This document shows positions 1 to 11,804 of a stretch of DNA of 64,000 bases, piece after piece (within the stretch, counting starts at the first letter, position 1; every line of letters starts with the position of its first letter). The DNA comes from Symsagittifera roscoffensis (taxonomy: Eukaryota; Xenacoelomorpha; Acoela; Convolutidae). Where the stretch lies: NCBI RefSeq assembly GCF_963678635.1, contig NC_087070.1, positions 8,218,539 through 8,282,538 on the forward strand, written 5' to 3'. The translations under genes and the position numbers were made by a program. The notes beneath the pieces are model-generated. The model did no database searches. It saw nothing but the letters and a program-made list of their open reading frames with translations, and was not told where the DNA came from.

Positions 1-1085
1 AGCGATAGTGTGAAAATTTTACATGGCTGTGAATTTTGGGGTGTAGATAAGCTTAAGTCTGCTGCAAACTTCTGTAAATGACCACTGGCACTGTATCTTG
101 AGTAACACTCGGTTTTCTGGGACTCACTGGCAGAAGACAGCACGCGATGAGGACATCGATCTCGAGTCCGGGGAGTATGTGCCAGTCGGTCATATTCGGA
201 AGTTTGACCTTGAGAGAAGCAAAAAACACTTGATTTTGGAGTGAAATTTAATTTTTCAAAATTTCGAATGGAACCTGTCATGCACGATTTTCTCGCGATA
301 ACTGAAAATCAGAAAAGAGAAGTCAGAACAATCGAGTAACAAGCGCGGGAAAGTTGCTAAATAAAACGGTGGGAAATTGCTATTCGCAATTTCTGTCACA
401 ATAGAACAAGAGTAGAGCTGTCCCATCTGAAACAGAGACAAGCGTATTCCCGAGAACTGGATTGTCATTACTCGATTGGATTATTATTTGAACTGGACTA
501 GAGTGAACCTTCGGTGGAAAGGTGGACAGCTTGAGTGTCCCAATGGTTCACGAGAAACTATATCCTAGAGTTAAAACTTGTCCTTGTCATTGAAACTGAT
601 AAACATTAAAACTCATTTAGTTACATTATTTAATTCTCGAGTTGATTACCGAATGAAGTACTTCCCTTTCTTGAGCGTGCTACGATGTGAGTACTTAATT
701 TAAATTTCTAGAGTGTGTTTTATAATTGTTATGTTGAGGTAAGGCGAGTTTTAGGTTGATCCATCTGAAATGGATCAAAGTTACACTGTCTAATAAAAAG
801 TAACTTAACGGATTGTTCCAACCCGGTTTTTAACGGCGTTCATGTATTTTGGGTATCTAGAGACCTAAGTATGGGGACGTTTCTAATTCTAGAGTGGGGG
901 GATATTTTAGTAGTAGCCTTTAAGCTGTAACGGGTCGTAGTCTCATGTCACAAACGAACCGAACTGGCTCCGACCGTTCTTGAGGTAGAAAAACACAAGA
1001 GATGGTGTCCCTGACCCTTGAGCCAGTGGTTATAGGGCCTATTTTTCTTAAGCCTCATGTGTGACTACAGTAGACGAATGTTACA
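1..1085 (-). repeat. Inverted copy (L) of a ~1.1-kb LTR-like repeat
   Basis: Read on the minus strand this begins TGTAAC at 1085 and runs off the left edge of the window. It is the reverse complement of the repeat at 2146-3031 and matches the direct copy at 8610-9519. Shared blocks include the stretch around 960-1070 against 2172-2290, and around 1-230 against 2810-3031. All three copies start at the same TGTAAC boundary with unrelated flanks, which is what a real element end looks like. With the copy at 2146 it makes a long inverted repeat around a ~1-kb centre. A solo LTR of the retroelement at 3-9 kb is the best guess. No coding region is seen. Confidence 0.7.
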
Positions 1086-2145
1086 GAGGTTTGAAATTCA
1101 CCGATATGATGTAGCCCGTTAGATTTATAAAACCATGAGATCTAAAACTCCGAAATATTTAGCGGTTCAAATTGCCTTCTTTTAAGTATCTTGCGTTTTC
1201 GGCACCATTTAGGTTTAAATATACCCTTTTCAATTCAAAGCAATTGTCAACTGTACGATGGAAAACACCAAATTTCTTTCACAGATATCGATTCAAAGCA
1301 ATAGTCTACTGTCAGAAAAAAAACGCAACGAATATTTTTCAGAAAATTCACGAGTCAGGCAGCCTGTAATTCAGGTTAAAAAACACAGAAGAAACAACCT
1401 CCAGACGCAAGCAACAATGCAGTATGCCAGTCGGTCATATTTGGAAGTTTGAACTTGAATTAGACGTTTACGCTTGATTTTGGGGACAAAAATAATTTTT
1501 TTAAAGTATTTTTTTTTTCAGTAGTCTCGCGACAACTGAAAATGCAAATAAAAAAATAGGACAGAAGATTCGAGTTAGAATTGTGACATTCGACCAGAAT
1601 GGCGCCAAAATGCATGGCAACTTCGAAAATTTATTATAACCGTAGACTGGGAAGATTGACAGTTTTGGCAGATTGACTGCGCTAATCGTACGATTTAACG
1701 AATCAGGAGAGGTCAGTTGAAAGTGACGAAGTAAATTTTAAAAATTCGTTCTGAAATAAAGACACGTCACGACCTTGAAATTTCGCTACAACTGAAAATA
1801 AGAAAAACAGAAGAAGAACAAAATTTGCTGACACAGACCGTACAAGAAAATAACAGCCAACGACAAAATTATAGTTGGCGACGTTAACAGAAGCTATCCG
1901 AACTGTAACGATTGTAACTGTACAATCGTTACCGAAGACTTCCCGAGAAACAGAAAGGGTATTTGGACGATTTTACAAGCCTTTCGGAAGGGGATAAGAC
2001 CGCTCTTCGTCCGGATTCCAGAATCCGGAAGGGTCTCGGGAAGGAAACTCTTACTCTATTGTAACAACTTTTCGCTTCCTGGAAGGTCCTGACTTGAATT
2101 TTATTAACACCGGACTCATTTTTGGAGTATGAGAAGCTAGGAGTT
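1086..2145. other. Centre of the inverted repeat; no gene seen
   Basis: I see no convincing gene here. The segment 1420-1600 is a diverged direct repeat of about 175-330: both carry the word GCCAGTCGGTCATAT followed by a similar A/T-rich stretch and CGCGA-AACTGAAAA-like text. The part around 2015-2045 contains CCGGAAGGGTCTCGGG, a word that recurs near 10432 and 15235 and, in shorter form, in the minisatellites near 11.8 and 16.6 kb. Confidence 0.5.
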
Positions 2146-3031
2146 TGTAACAGTCGCCTACTTAAGTCACACATGAGGTTAAAGAAAAAATAGGTCCTAT
2201 AACCTTTGGCTCAAGAGTCAGGGACACTATCTTTTGTGTTTTTCTACCTCAAGCGGTCGGAGCCAATTCGGTTCACTTGCGACATGAGACTACAAACCTC
2301 GTTACGGCTTAAAGGCTACTACCAAAGTTCTTTAAATTGGGTACTTACATACCGAGACCGACACGACTTCTAGAATCGAGTAACTAAATTATCAAGTAAC
2401 TCTAGAATTAATCCGGTAATCAAGTCTAACTGAAGAAGTTTAAAATGAATAAGTTTTAACTCAAGATGCAAGTTTTGTATTTGGACCATTAGGCAATTTC
2501 AGCTGTCCACCTTCCCACCGAAGGTTCACTCTGGTCCAATCGATATTCTCTGTTTGTTCACGTCACTATTTGTTCCCGTCACTCTCGATCCTTTGCCAAG
2601 AATAAGACAGCTCTACTCTCGTTCGATTAAAATGGCAAAATTGCGAATAGCAATTTCACGCTCCTATTTTTTTGGACTACTTTCTCGTGATTGTAGTTTG
2701 ATTCTTCTGATCTTATTTTCTCGTATTTTCAGTTGTCGCGAGAAACTTGAGCATGACAAGCTCAATTCGAAATTTTGAAAAATTGCATTTCACCCCAAAA
2801 TCAAGACTAAACGTTGCTCAAGGTCAAACTTCCAAATTTGACCGACTGGCACATACTCCCCGGACTCAAGATCGATGTCCTCATTGCGTTTCGTCGTCTG
2901 TCAGTGAGCCCCCAGGATGATGAGTGCGTCTCAAGATACAGTGCTAGTGGTCATTTACAGAAGTTTGCAGCAGATTTAACTTCATCTACACCCCAAAATT
3001 CTCAGCCATGCAAAACTGTCACATTATCGCT
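2146..3031 (+). repeat. Direct copy (R) of the LTR-like repeat; candidate 3' LTR of the minus-strand gag element
   Basis: Starts TGTAACAGTCGCC and matches the copy at 8610-9519 in the same orientation, with about 8-9% differences by eye over the first ~180 bp. It matches the copy at 1-1085 in reverse. Near the right end the text is CTGTCACA, which with TGTAACAG at the left gives short inverted ends of TG...CA type. Homology with the left copy continues a few bases past that point, so the exact right end is uncertain. It lies just downstream of the minus-strand gag-like region, where a 3' LTR would be. Confidence 0.6.
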
Positions 3032-3295
3032 AAACAGCAATCAAAATTTGCATTCACCTGCACCCTGATTTTGGGTTTTATAAGTTATCTTTAAAAAAAT
3101 TTACGTTTTGTTTATTCAGAGAAAGAAAATTGTCATGCAGCATTTTGATTTATATAGTAGATATAGTATACTAATAACAATAGTACTTTTATTAAAACTT
3201 CTCTTACGTGCCCTCAGATTTCATCTGAGTTCACACTCGAGCACCTTTTTCTTTCCCCCGCTCACGAAGCAAGAACCAACCCCTGAACACCCTGT

Positions 3296-6006
3296 TCAGT
3301 TCGTGCCCCTCGTCTTTGAGGTACTGGATCCTGACACACTCGACACGGTAATTTGCCTCGCCAGTTCTTCCTCATCATCGGAACTGATCACGATCTCTTC
3401 CCATGCCTTCAGTTGTTCGTAGGCTCGCATCCATTCCTTCTGCTCTTGTAATCTTTTCGCCTGGTTCGGTAGACCCTTCTTTTTAGATTCCTTATTCAGG
3501 CAAAAGGAGTTGTGCAAGCTCAAGCTCATGTTCTTCGCCAAGTCCTCCTCCAATATCGATTCCCTCGCCTTGGTATTATCTCTAGACACTCTACCAATCC
3601 TATTCCAACCCATGGTTATCGCATTACGATGAGTTAGCAAGGGTCTGCTGAAGGCCTCTGGCCCGATCTCGGCCAGGAACTGTTGATATTCTTTCTGATG
3701 CTTCTTCATGTGATTCTTCGTCACCGTGTACAGTCAAGGCGTCAGCGTCGTCCGAAACATTGAACAAAATCTCATGCGACTCCACACCTGCCTCACCTCC
3801 TTGGGCACCGCGAATACTTTACACGCAGTCTCGAACAACTCAAGCCTCCGGCTGTAGTCGATGGCATGTATTGACTCCACTGTTGGTGTCCTCGACTCTC
3901 GATATTTCGTCACGTTCTCCTCGATCCACCGCAACGCCAGCATTGAGCTCACCACAAAAATAGTGACCTTCTGCTGATGATTGGGTAGCCCTATTGACCG
4001 AATTTAGGCCTTCCTCGCCGATAGGGGTTTCCCATATGTTTCAGGTGACCTTGATTCTTCTCTGCCTCCCAAAACAGGGGACATTCCATCCTGAAATGGC
4101 CCTCTTGATTGCAAAAAATACACCTCGCACCTATTTTGATGATCAAGCCACTGTAAAACTCATGTTCTTCCGTTTGACTCATGTCTTCCTCGTCTGGCGC
4201 ATATCCCAAGCTTTTCATGCCTTGTTTGTATGTTGTGCAATCCACTTCATGATGATCCGCCGATCCACAGTTTGCACATGACCTTCGTTTGTTCATGTCG
4301 TCTCTAGTTTTGTACCATGACGACCTTTAGTGTTGGCCTCCCCCCCTTGAATGTTTCTGCTTTCCGAGAACGAGTAATTCTTTGGTTTCATTAACATATA
4401 CACTCTTGACTTTTGCCTCATCTCCTCTGGGGTTGGTGCGTTATCCTTCGATAGCGTATAATACGTTGCCAACATCGTTCTCAAGTCGTCACTTCTCACT
4501 CCGTCGATAAACTTTGAAGCGATGCTAAAGTTTCTTCTGTTTGTCGATTTCTCTGGATCGCTTCTCCTCCTCACGCTCTCAAGATCATCCAAAAATCGAT
4601 CAATCTTTTGTCTCTTTGTCATCTTTTTTCGAACCTCATCATCGCCTGATGACCCTTCATGCACGATCCAAATCAATTCAACAGTATCTCAAAGATCTTG
4701 TCTGCAGTATCACGCTCCTCCTCCTTCTTTGTTACCAAACACTGCAGTGCTGTTCCCTCTAGGTAGCTTAATATCGCCGCGCAGGCCTGCCTCTCATCGA
4801 TCAAGTTGTCTTGTTCTAGATGTAGTCTCATTACTTCAACCCAGGTGCCAATGCAACCATCTGAACCGTTTCTAGATTTGCTACTGCCTCTGTCACTTGA
4901 GTCTGTGTTCCTTGTTGCGAATGCTTCAAACGTCCTGTTCATCATTTCCCAGGTACTCGCCCACGTCATGGCATCTGGTGGTACACCCGCATGTGTACTT
5001 GAGTCTTCTGGGGCCTCGCCGAATTTGAGGCTGCCCCCTTCATAGCAGTCCTGGTCCCTCCTGCCGCCATGCTGCTATCAATCCGGGGTAACTGTGTAGA
5101 TTCCCGTTTCTTTCGTTGTGGTTCTACGAAGTCGATTCTAGTTCCAGATGGCTTGTCCGCCCCCAGTTTTTCTTGGGCTATAGAGTTTCTCAGGAGTACA
5201 TCCAATTTGTGGTTGTTCCTTGCTCAATGTGTCCATCCTGTTTTCTAAATTTCGCAACTTTCCATTCTTGGTGTCGTATCTCCTTTTCATCTCCTCCATA
5301 TCTTTCTTGACATGTTTCTCTCGCTCTTTGTTGGTCATTTCTACCTTTTCCGTCTTCTGTTTTAGCTTCTCCTCCGTGGCCTTTGCCAGGACATAGTAGT
5401 TGTCTAGGTACTCTATCTTATTGTGTCGAACTTCTTTTTTCAGCTCTAGGCGGTCTTCCTCGCTGCATTTCAGCTTTCTGTCAATATGTTCTAACTTTGC
5501 CATCAAGTCGCCCAGCTCAAGTAAAGGTGTTTTTGACTCCATAGTTTGTTTATCTTGTTAGCCATTGTTTCTTGCGTCACTTGCTCTTCATCTTCTTTGG
5601 TTTCTGTCATTATTGCGGAAACTGTCCCAAATGTTTTGCTTTTCTCGGTCGCTGCTATTACCTCCTTTTTTTCTTTTGGTTTCATTCCGACCATTGCTGC
5701 AAACCTCTCTGTGAACGACGTTCTGTTTGTTTGTGAATCTTCTTTTATCGTTTCCGGTGTGTTATTAGTTGTTTCGTCTACATTGCCTATTGGTGAGAAC
5801 TCTATTGTTTTCTTCTCTTGTTCTTTTACATTTGGCATGGGTGTTGATTCCGTCGTCTTTCTTTCCGCCCCGTCTAAACTTTGATCTGGTGTCTCAAGAT
5901 CAGTTTCTTTGGCCGGTATAGTCGGTTCTTTCAATACATTCTCTTTGTCCTTATGTTCCTTATTGCTTCTTGTATTGATCATATTCACTAAAATATTTTT
6001 CCTCAT
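3296..6006 (-). mobile_element. LTR-retroelement fossil, gag-like region (minus strand)
   Basis: This is a gag-type polyprotein remnant. In minus-strand order it shows a start region with the MxNTRSN-like pattern common at Gag starts and rich in Lys/Glu/Thr (around 6000-5540), a strongly coiled-coil-like charged segment (about 5540-5240), a capsid-like middle (about 4970-4300), and two CCHC zinc knuckles (about 4280-4030; CANCGSADHHEVDC and CIFCNQEGHFRMEC), followed by a basic tail. Two knuckles, the coiled coil and the length fit a Ty3/gypsy or related Gag. I see no protease, reverse transcriptase or integrase beside it, so it is gag-only here. It looks broken in several places and is old. 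Repeats at 2146-3031 and 8610-9519 may be its LTRs. Treated as a fossil. Confidence 0.75.
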
Positions 6007-6239
6007 TACTCTCTCTAATTTGTTGGTGTTAGTTTCCGTTGCAATGAGGTTTGATTTTGCTTAACTCTTATCCTTTTCCTTTCTGTTAGTGATGCTCTTT
6101 TTTTCCATGATTTTTATAAACAATTTTCTTTATCTACAATTTTAATATATTCAAGTTCCTTATGTAAAATCTAATTGAAATTATAAGAAAAAATCCCTAA
6201 TCTATTATTTATAAAAAAAAAACAGTCAAGTTCGTCTCT
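6007..6239. other. Low-complexity leader segment
   Basis: A/T-rich stretch upstream of the gag-like start. No gene, RNA or repeat is recognised. Confidence 0.4.
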
Positions 6240-7030
6240 CCGAGAGTTGGAGACCTAAACTAAGTGTTGGGACCCATCGATCAGGTCTTGCGGCCCTTCG
6301 ATCAGGTCTTGGTATCTTTTGGTAGGGTATTGGGACGATTCCTGTGACCCTTCGCTCAAGTGATGGTACCTTCCGGTAGGGTCTTGGGACCCTTCGCTCA
6401 GATGTTGTTATCCTTAGGTAGGGTCTTGGGACCCTTCTGTACTGTCCTAAGACCCCTCGCTCGAGTGTTGTGATCCTTAGGTACGGTCTTGGGACCCTTC
6501 TTTACTATCCTAGGACCTTTCGCTCGAGTGTTGTGATCCTTAGGTACAGTCTTGAGACCCTTCTGTACTGTCCTAGGCCCCTTCGCTCGAGTGTTTTGAT
6601 CCGTAGGTACGGTTTTGGGACCCTTCATTACTGTTTAGGACCCTTCGCTCGAGTGTTGTGATCCTTACGTAGGGTCATGGGACCCTTCGGTATTGTCCTG
6701 GGACCCTTCGCTCAAGTGTTGGTACCTTCCGGTAGGGTCTTGGGACCCTTCGCTCAAATGTTGTTATCCTTAGGTAGGGTCTTGGGACCCTTCTGTACTG
6801 TCCTAGGACACTTCGGTACTGTCCTGGGACCCTTCGCTCAAGTGTTGGTACCTTCCGGTAGGGTCTTGGGACCCTTCGCTCAAATGTTGTTATCCTTAGG
6901 TAGGGTCTTGGGACCCTTCTGTACTGTCCTAGGACCCTTCGCTCGAGTGTTGTGATCCTTAGGTAGAGTCTTGGAACCCTTAGATCACTCTCCCAGCACT
7001 CAGGTGTTAGGACCCTTAGATCACTATCCT
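6240..7030. repeat. ~62-bp minisatellite with higher-order units
   Basis: Tandem array of diverged units of about 62-63 bp built on the words GGTCTTGGGACCCTTC, TACTGTCCTAGGAC and GTGTTGTGATCCTTAGGTA. At about 6680-6940 two neighbouring units form a higher-order repeat of ~127 bp present twice in nearly identical form. The array decays at both ends. Open frames through it on both strands (for example the repetitive VLGPFAQVLVPSGRVLG type) result from the repeat period and are not taken as genes. It lies in the possible 5' leader of the minus-strand gag-like element. Confidence 0.9.
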
Positions 7031-7104
7031 AGGACTGCCACCAAGACTCTTGTGCTGCTTCCACTGCTGTAGCCCAGGTATTAAAACTCTTTATCCGAAC
7101 TTCC

Positions 7105-7149
7105 ATTACCACTTCCTGTCCGGAACTCGTTAGGACAGGAAGTGGTAAT
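7105..7149. repeat. Perfect 17-bp stem hairpin
   Basis: ATTACCACTTCCTGTCC at 7105-7121 is followed after 11 bases by its exact reverse complement at 7133-7149. In RNA from either strand it would fold as a strong stem-loop. Function is unknown. Confidence 0.85.
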
Positions 7150-8609
7150 TCGAGTGTTAGGATATCCAGTCCACTATCCAAGTACCTCCTCTAGAACTTG
7201 TGTGAAAAATCCCCAAAACCTGATTCTGTCAATCTAAATTTTTCTTTTCTAAGTACCCTGTAATTTCCTCTTGTTTCCTATTGCCAATTCAAGTCGAAAT
7301 ACGATTTGTTTTTAAGCTTATTTACGATCGCTGTTGACTAAAATTCAGCAAAAGTCAAACCCAAAAACCGTAAAAGTCAAATGAGCAAAAAATAACAAAA
7401 ACAAGAAAAACTTGTATACCTAAAATGCAATTTCGACAATGCTTGCCTTTCGTAAAAAAAATGTCTGCTACCTGACTGTCTTGCGTTTTTCCTCCCCCCT
7501 AGTAGTGGTCTTATGGGGTTTTCACCTTTTTGGGTTCCAAAAACTGTCTATTTCCGATCTCCCCACCCGATCCGGCCAGGGGACCTGCCTTAATACGGGT
7601 TCGCTATCGAGTACCTTCGCGTTGCTACTCTTGTTGTGAGTCTTCAACTCAGTTGTTCTAATGTAACTAAATCGACGATATCGATTGTTAAGTAACTATA
7701 AGAAAGCCCCCCTTTTTACAACTTTCAACCACCAACCTCTATCTTAGCCAGCCCCCTGCTAACCTCCCCCCTATCTAGCCCCCACCTAATCCAAAAATTA
7801 CGCTAAGCGCTATGGGTGCTAAACCTCTTGTGAGAAATCCGTAGAACCTGTTACCAAACTCTGCTCAAGTAAAAACGTTTCCTCAAAACAGTGGATATTC
7901 GCTTATTCAAATTTACACTTATCTCCTATATTGTAAAACCGATTTGAACGATACCCGTTTGACCAAACAGAACACCTATATGAACCCTCCTCCGTTTGCT
8001 CTGTTTTGCCTTGATCACATTGCTGGCTGTCTCTTTCCCACAGTCGGGTGTCTTCTGTCTCTGAGGCCTCTATCCCGAGTGCCACTTTCCCACTTGGCTG
8101 GTCACCTGTTCCAGTCAAGTCTCTCAGTGGTCGGCTGATGTCACAAGCTATCTGAAAACTTTTTCAACGCCCCTAGCTCGGGACGCTGTTCAACGTTGCT
8201 GGTTTGATCGAGACGATCGGCCTTATTGAAAACAGTATGTGTATACTATTTTAATTAAAATTAAGGTTTGATCCACATATTTTGAAAGTCAAAGCAACTG
8301 TCCTTTTTGTATTTTATATAGTTTATTGTTCCTATTTCTAATCTGTTTTGGTTTTTGTTTCGATTTTTGTCTTTTACCCGTTTTTTGTCCCCCTAGTTGC
8401 CCCCATTACTCGGTTAGCTAGGCCTCGTTTCGGAAAACGCACCGGAAATTTTTTTCGAGTTTTCTCAACAAGCTATCACGGTACAACCAGAAGGTGAATA
8501 CGTTCCCGTTGAATCGTACCACCGGTTCTCTAGAATGGGCACGTAGCCCGGAGCTGCATTCCGTAGTCATTACGTCGTAAAAACACCTAGGAGCGCCATA
8601 AAAACACTA
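7150..8609. other. No gene recognised
   Basis: A/T-rich and pyrimidine-rich stretch, with CCCCCT runs around 7700-7790. Short open frames occur on both strands but none has recognisable domain content. The last bases before the repeat at 8610, read on the minus strand, contain TGGCGCTCCTAGG at 8598-8586, a primer-binding-site-like motif. Confidence 0.4.
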
Positions 8610-9519
8610 TGTAACAGTCGCCTACTTAAGTCACAAATGAGGTCAAAGAAAAATAGGCCCTATAACCATTGGCTCAAGAGTCAGGGACAATATCTCTTGC
8701 GTTTTTCTACCTCAAGCGGTCGGAGCCAACTCGGTTCGCTTGCGACATGAGACTTCGAACCGCGTTACCGCTTAAAAGCTACTACCAAAATACCCCCCCC
8801 CCCTCTAGACATAAGAACGTCCCAATGCTCAGGTCTCAAAATACCTAAAACACGCTAACGCCGTTAAAAACAGGGTCGGAACCTTACGTATACAGTTACT
8901 TTTTTTTAGACAGGGGACCCTTGATCCATTTAAGATAGAACAACCTAAAACTCTCCCTAACTCAACATAATAATGTAAAACACACTCAAGAAATTTAAAC
9001 CTACATACCGACACAACTTCTAGAATTGTGTAACTAAATTATCAAGTATCTCTAGAATTATTCCGGTAATCAAAATTTACTCAAGAAGTTTGAAATGAAT
9101 AAGTTTCAACTCAAGACGCAAGTTTTCTTTTTGGACCATTGAGCAAGGTTCACTCTGGTTCACTCAATCTTCTCTATTTTTCCCGTCACTATTTGTTCCC
9201 GTCACTCTCGATCCTTTGCCAAGAATAAGACATTGGGCAAGGTTCACTCTGGTCCACTCAATCTTCTCTATTTGTTCTCGTCACTATTTGTTCCCGTCAC
9301 TCTCGATCCTTTGTCAAGAAAAAGACAGCTCTACTCTTGCTCGATTTATATGGCGAAATTGCGAATAGCAATATCACGCTCTTTTTTTTGGACTACTTTT
9401 CCGCGATTGTAGTTCGATTCTTCTGATCTTATTTTCTCTTATTTTCAGTTGTCGCGACTGAAAAATCAAGACTAAACATCGCTCAAGGTCAAACTTCCAA
9501 ATATGACCGACTGGCACAG
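8610..9519 (+). repeat. Direct copy (S) of the LTR-like repeat; candidate 5' LTR of the minus-strand gag element
   Basis: Begins TGTAACAGTCGCC exactly as the copy at 2146 does, runs in the same orientation, and is cut at about 9519 where unit A begins. Read on the minus strand it ends ...TGTTACA, followed 11 nt later by TGGCGCTCC, the order expected for a 5' LTR and tRNA primer site of a minus-strand element. Inside it, about 9141-9232 and 9241-9333 are a ~100-bp tandem duplication (both contain CTCTCGATCCTTTG). Confidence 0.65.
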
Positions 9520-11804
9520 TTGAGGGAAAGGTTGATCAATCTCCGATGGATTTGATAATTTTTATCTACTGAACAAAAACAAAAGTAATATAATAAATAA
9601 GAAGTAGCCCTGTTTTTGAGAGTGACCTCGTGGTCTGGGGATACTGAGACCCAGCCAGGAGCTCACAATTTTGCATGTAACTAAGTTAATCTGTGCGTTC
9701 TGGCCGATAGCCCAAAAACAGTAATGATTTTGTTGCGCGTTCCGATGTTGAAAGGACCACACAAAGAACTGGCTTTGGCAGAGACGGTTAAAAGCATCTA
9801 GAGCTGTGTTTAGACGCTAGCCATTCGTGTTACAACCTAGCTTTATTTTCCGGGCGAATGTTACATATATGTTTTATTGGCGCTCCTGGATGTTAGTCTT
9901 TTTTATATCATGATTGGCAGAACCATTAACGAGCACTCCGCGCCGAGTGGATGCCCTAAATAAAACCCTTAGCACAGGGGCGGAAGGGTACTTCGGAACG
10001 CGGAAGCCTTCCAGATTCCCGGATTTAGTTTTTTAACCTAGTTAAGACCGAAATTTCACGTATCGTGAAGGATGGGGGGATTCGCGGTCCCGTCGTTCCC
10101 TGAGCGGTATATGACATAAAAAAAACACTTAGAAATATACAAGAAACGAAAAAAAAAGTAGAATAGTACCCAAGAAAAAACCAAAAGCAAAAAGAAATTA
10201 CCGAAAAAACAAAAAAACAAAATTTTTTAAATTTAAAATATGTACAATTCATCAACCCAGACGAGATGTGATCCGACCCTCCCGTTTTTTGTTGTTAGAT
10301 ATTTTATTGTTGCAGTCATTTAAATCAAACACGATCGTTAGGATCAAAATTGTGGCCCGTTTCTGGTGTTTGTACTGTATGGTGGTTTGAGTTTTTGAGC
10401 ACTTTTTTGCTAATTTGCTCTCAATCCGGAAGGGTCTCGGGATCAGAGCGGAAGACTGATCCGGCAAGCAGTGCAAGGAGCAGCAGGAAGGGTCTCAAGG
10501 ACAACAATAATCGACTGTTGGGTATCGTTAACAATTTTTCTATCCCTTTTCTAACAGAAATTAAGATATCAATCTGTGGGGGGCTCGACAGTGACTGCAC
10601 TGAAGTGACCCTCCACCGAGTTGCGAATTTCCGACTTAAGCACCTTAATTCAGATATTGAACAAACCCGGAGGGGTATAAAATTACTAGTATTACTATTT
10701 ATATTGCCTCTATTACTACTCCTATATCGTTTTTTAGTGAAAAACATAGTAAACAGACCGGTTTTTAGGGTCAAAATAGTAATATTTTGATCCCCCACAA
10801 ATCGCGATTTTTGAATTATTGATATTTTTGAAACGGTAAAAAGCGCTAAACTAGTGAGTTACATCGTAACTGTACTGTACTAGTAAAATTAGTAGAAACG
10901 GTTAAATTTAGTTTGGACGTGGTTGGAACTAATTGGGTGCTGAAATCAAGATTTTGGTTATTTTCAAAAAAAAACGAAACCCACAAAATAAGAAAAATTT
11001 TTGAAATTTTTGAGTTAAGGTAATAGAAATAGTTATTCGGAAAACTCTCACTAATGAATCGACAGGTTTAAAAACTGTTTGCCAATAACCTTCCGGGCCC
11101 CAATGAAATCGAACTTAACGTGTTTGATTTAGTGGATTCATCAATCCGGAGGGGTCCAAACAGCAATGTTTTTGACAAATTTTTTCAACTGGGACATTTT
11201 AGATCGGGTTTTTTGTATTGATCTAGAAAAGTATAGGCCTTCTAAGCTCGGATCAATAATTTTTAGGTCAATGAGACAAGAATTGCGAAAAAAGTTAGGA
11301 AGAATCTATAAGAACGAAAATTTTTTGTTTTTGAAGAAAAGACGTTTTGGTTAATAACTTTAGAACTACTGGACAGATTCAGTTTAACTTGGTATCGTTA
11401 GAACAGAAATTAGGCGAGCTTACTTATAAAGTTTTTTTTTGAAAAAAAAAGGATAAAAATTTTTTAAGATTGTTTTCAGCAAAGTTACCAATTTGTGAAG
11501 GTAGACCTTTCACGTTTTGTAAATTTTTTCGGAAAGCACTTATACACCTACCAAACGGTAGTAACGGTTAAATAACGCAATTTTACGCTGTTATCGACAA
11601 AAATGAAGGGCTAAGGAACCCAGAAAGAGATAGTCGAGTCAAACTAGGCTAGTCATAAGACCCTTCACAGTTAAGGAAAATCGTCAAATCAGCAGCTTAG
11701 CTTCAATCCGGAAGGATCTAGGGCCGGAATATACCCTTCCTAGTTAGTTCATATAGCATATTAGGCTCGGAAACCGTATCAGGAAGTGTTTGGGTGTGGT
11801 TTTT

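Noticed and set aside
3108-3295. Plus-strand open frame opposite the gag-like tail
   Set aside because: No domain. The recognisable zinc knuckles and coiled coil lie on the minus strand.
6398-6955. Repetitive open frames through the minisatellite on both strands
   Set aside because: The reading follows from a repeat unit whose length is close to a multiple of three. No independent coding signal.
10350-10798. Overlapping 146- and 125-codon open frames on opposite strands, also at 15161-15609
   Set aside because: Open on both strands over the same DNA, no recognisable domain, and the two copies differ by roughly nine residues with no sign of favouring silent changes. Probably chance in a duplicated leader.
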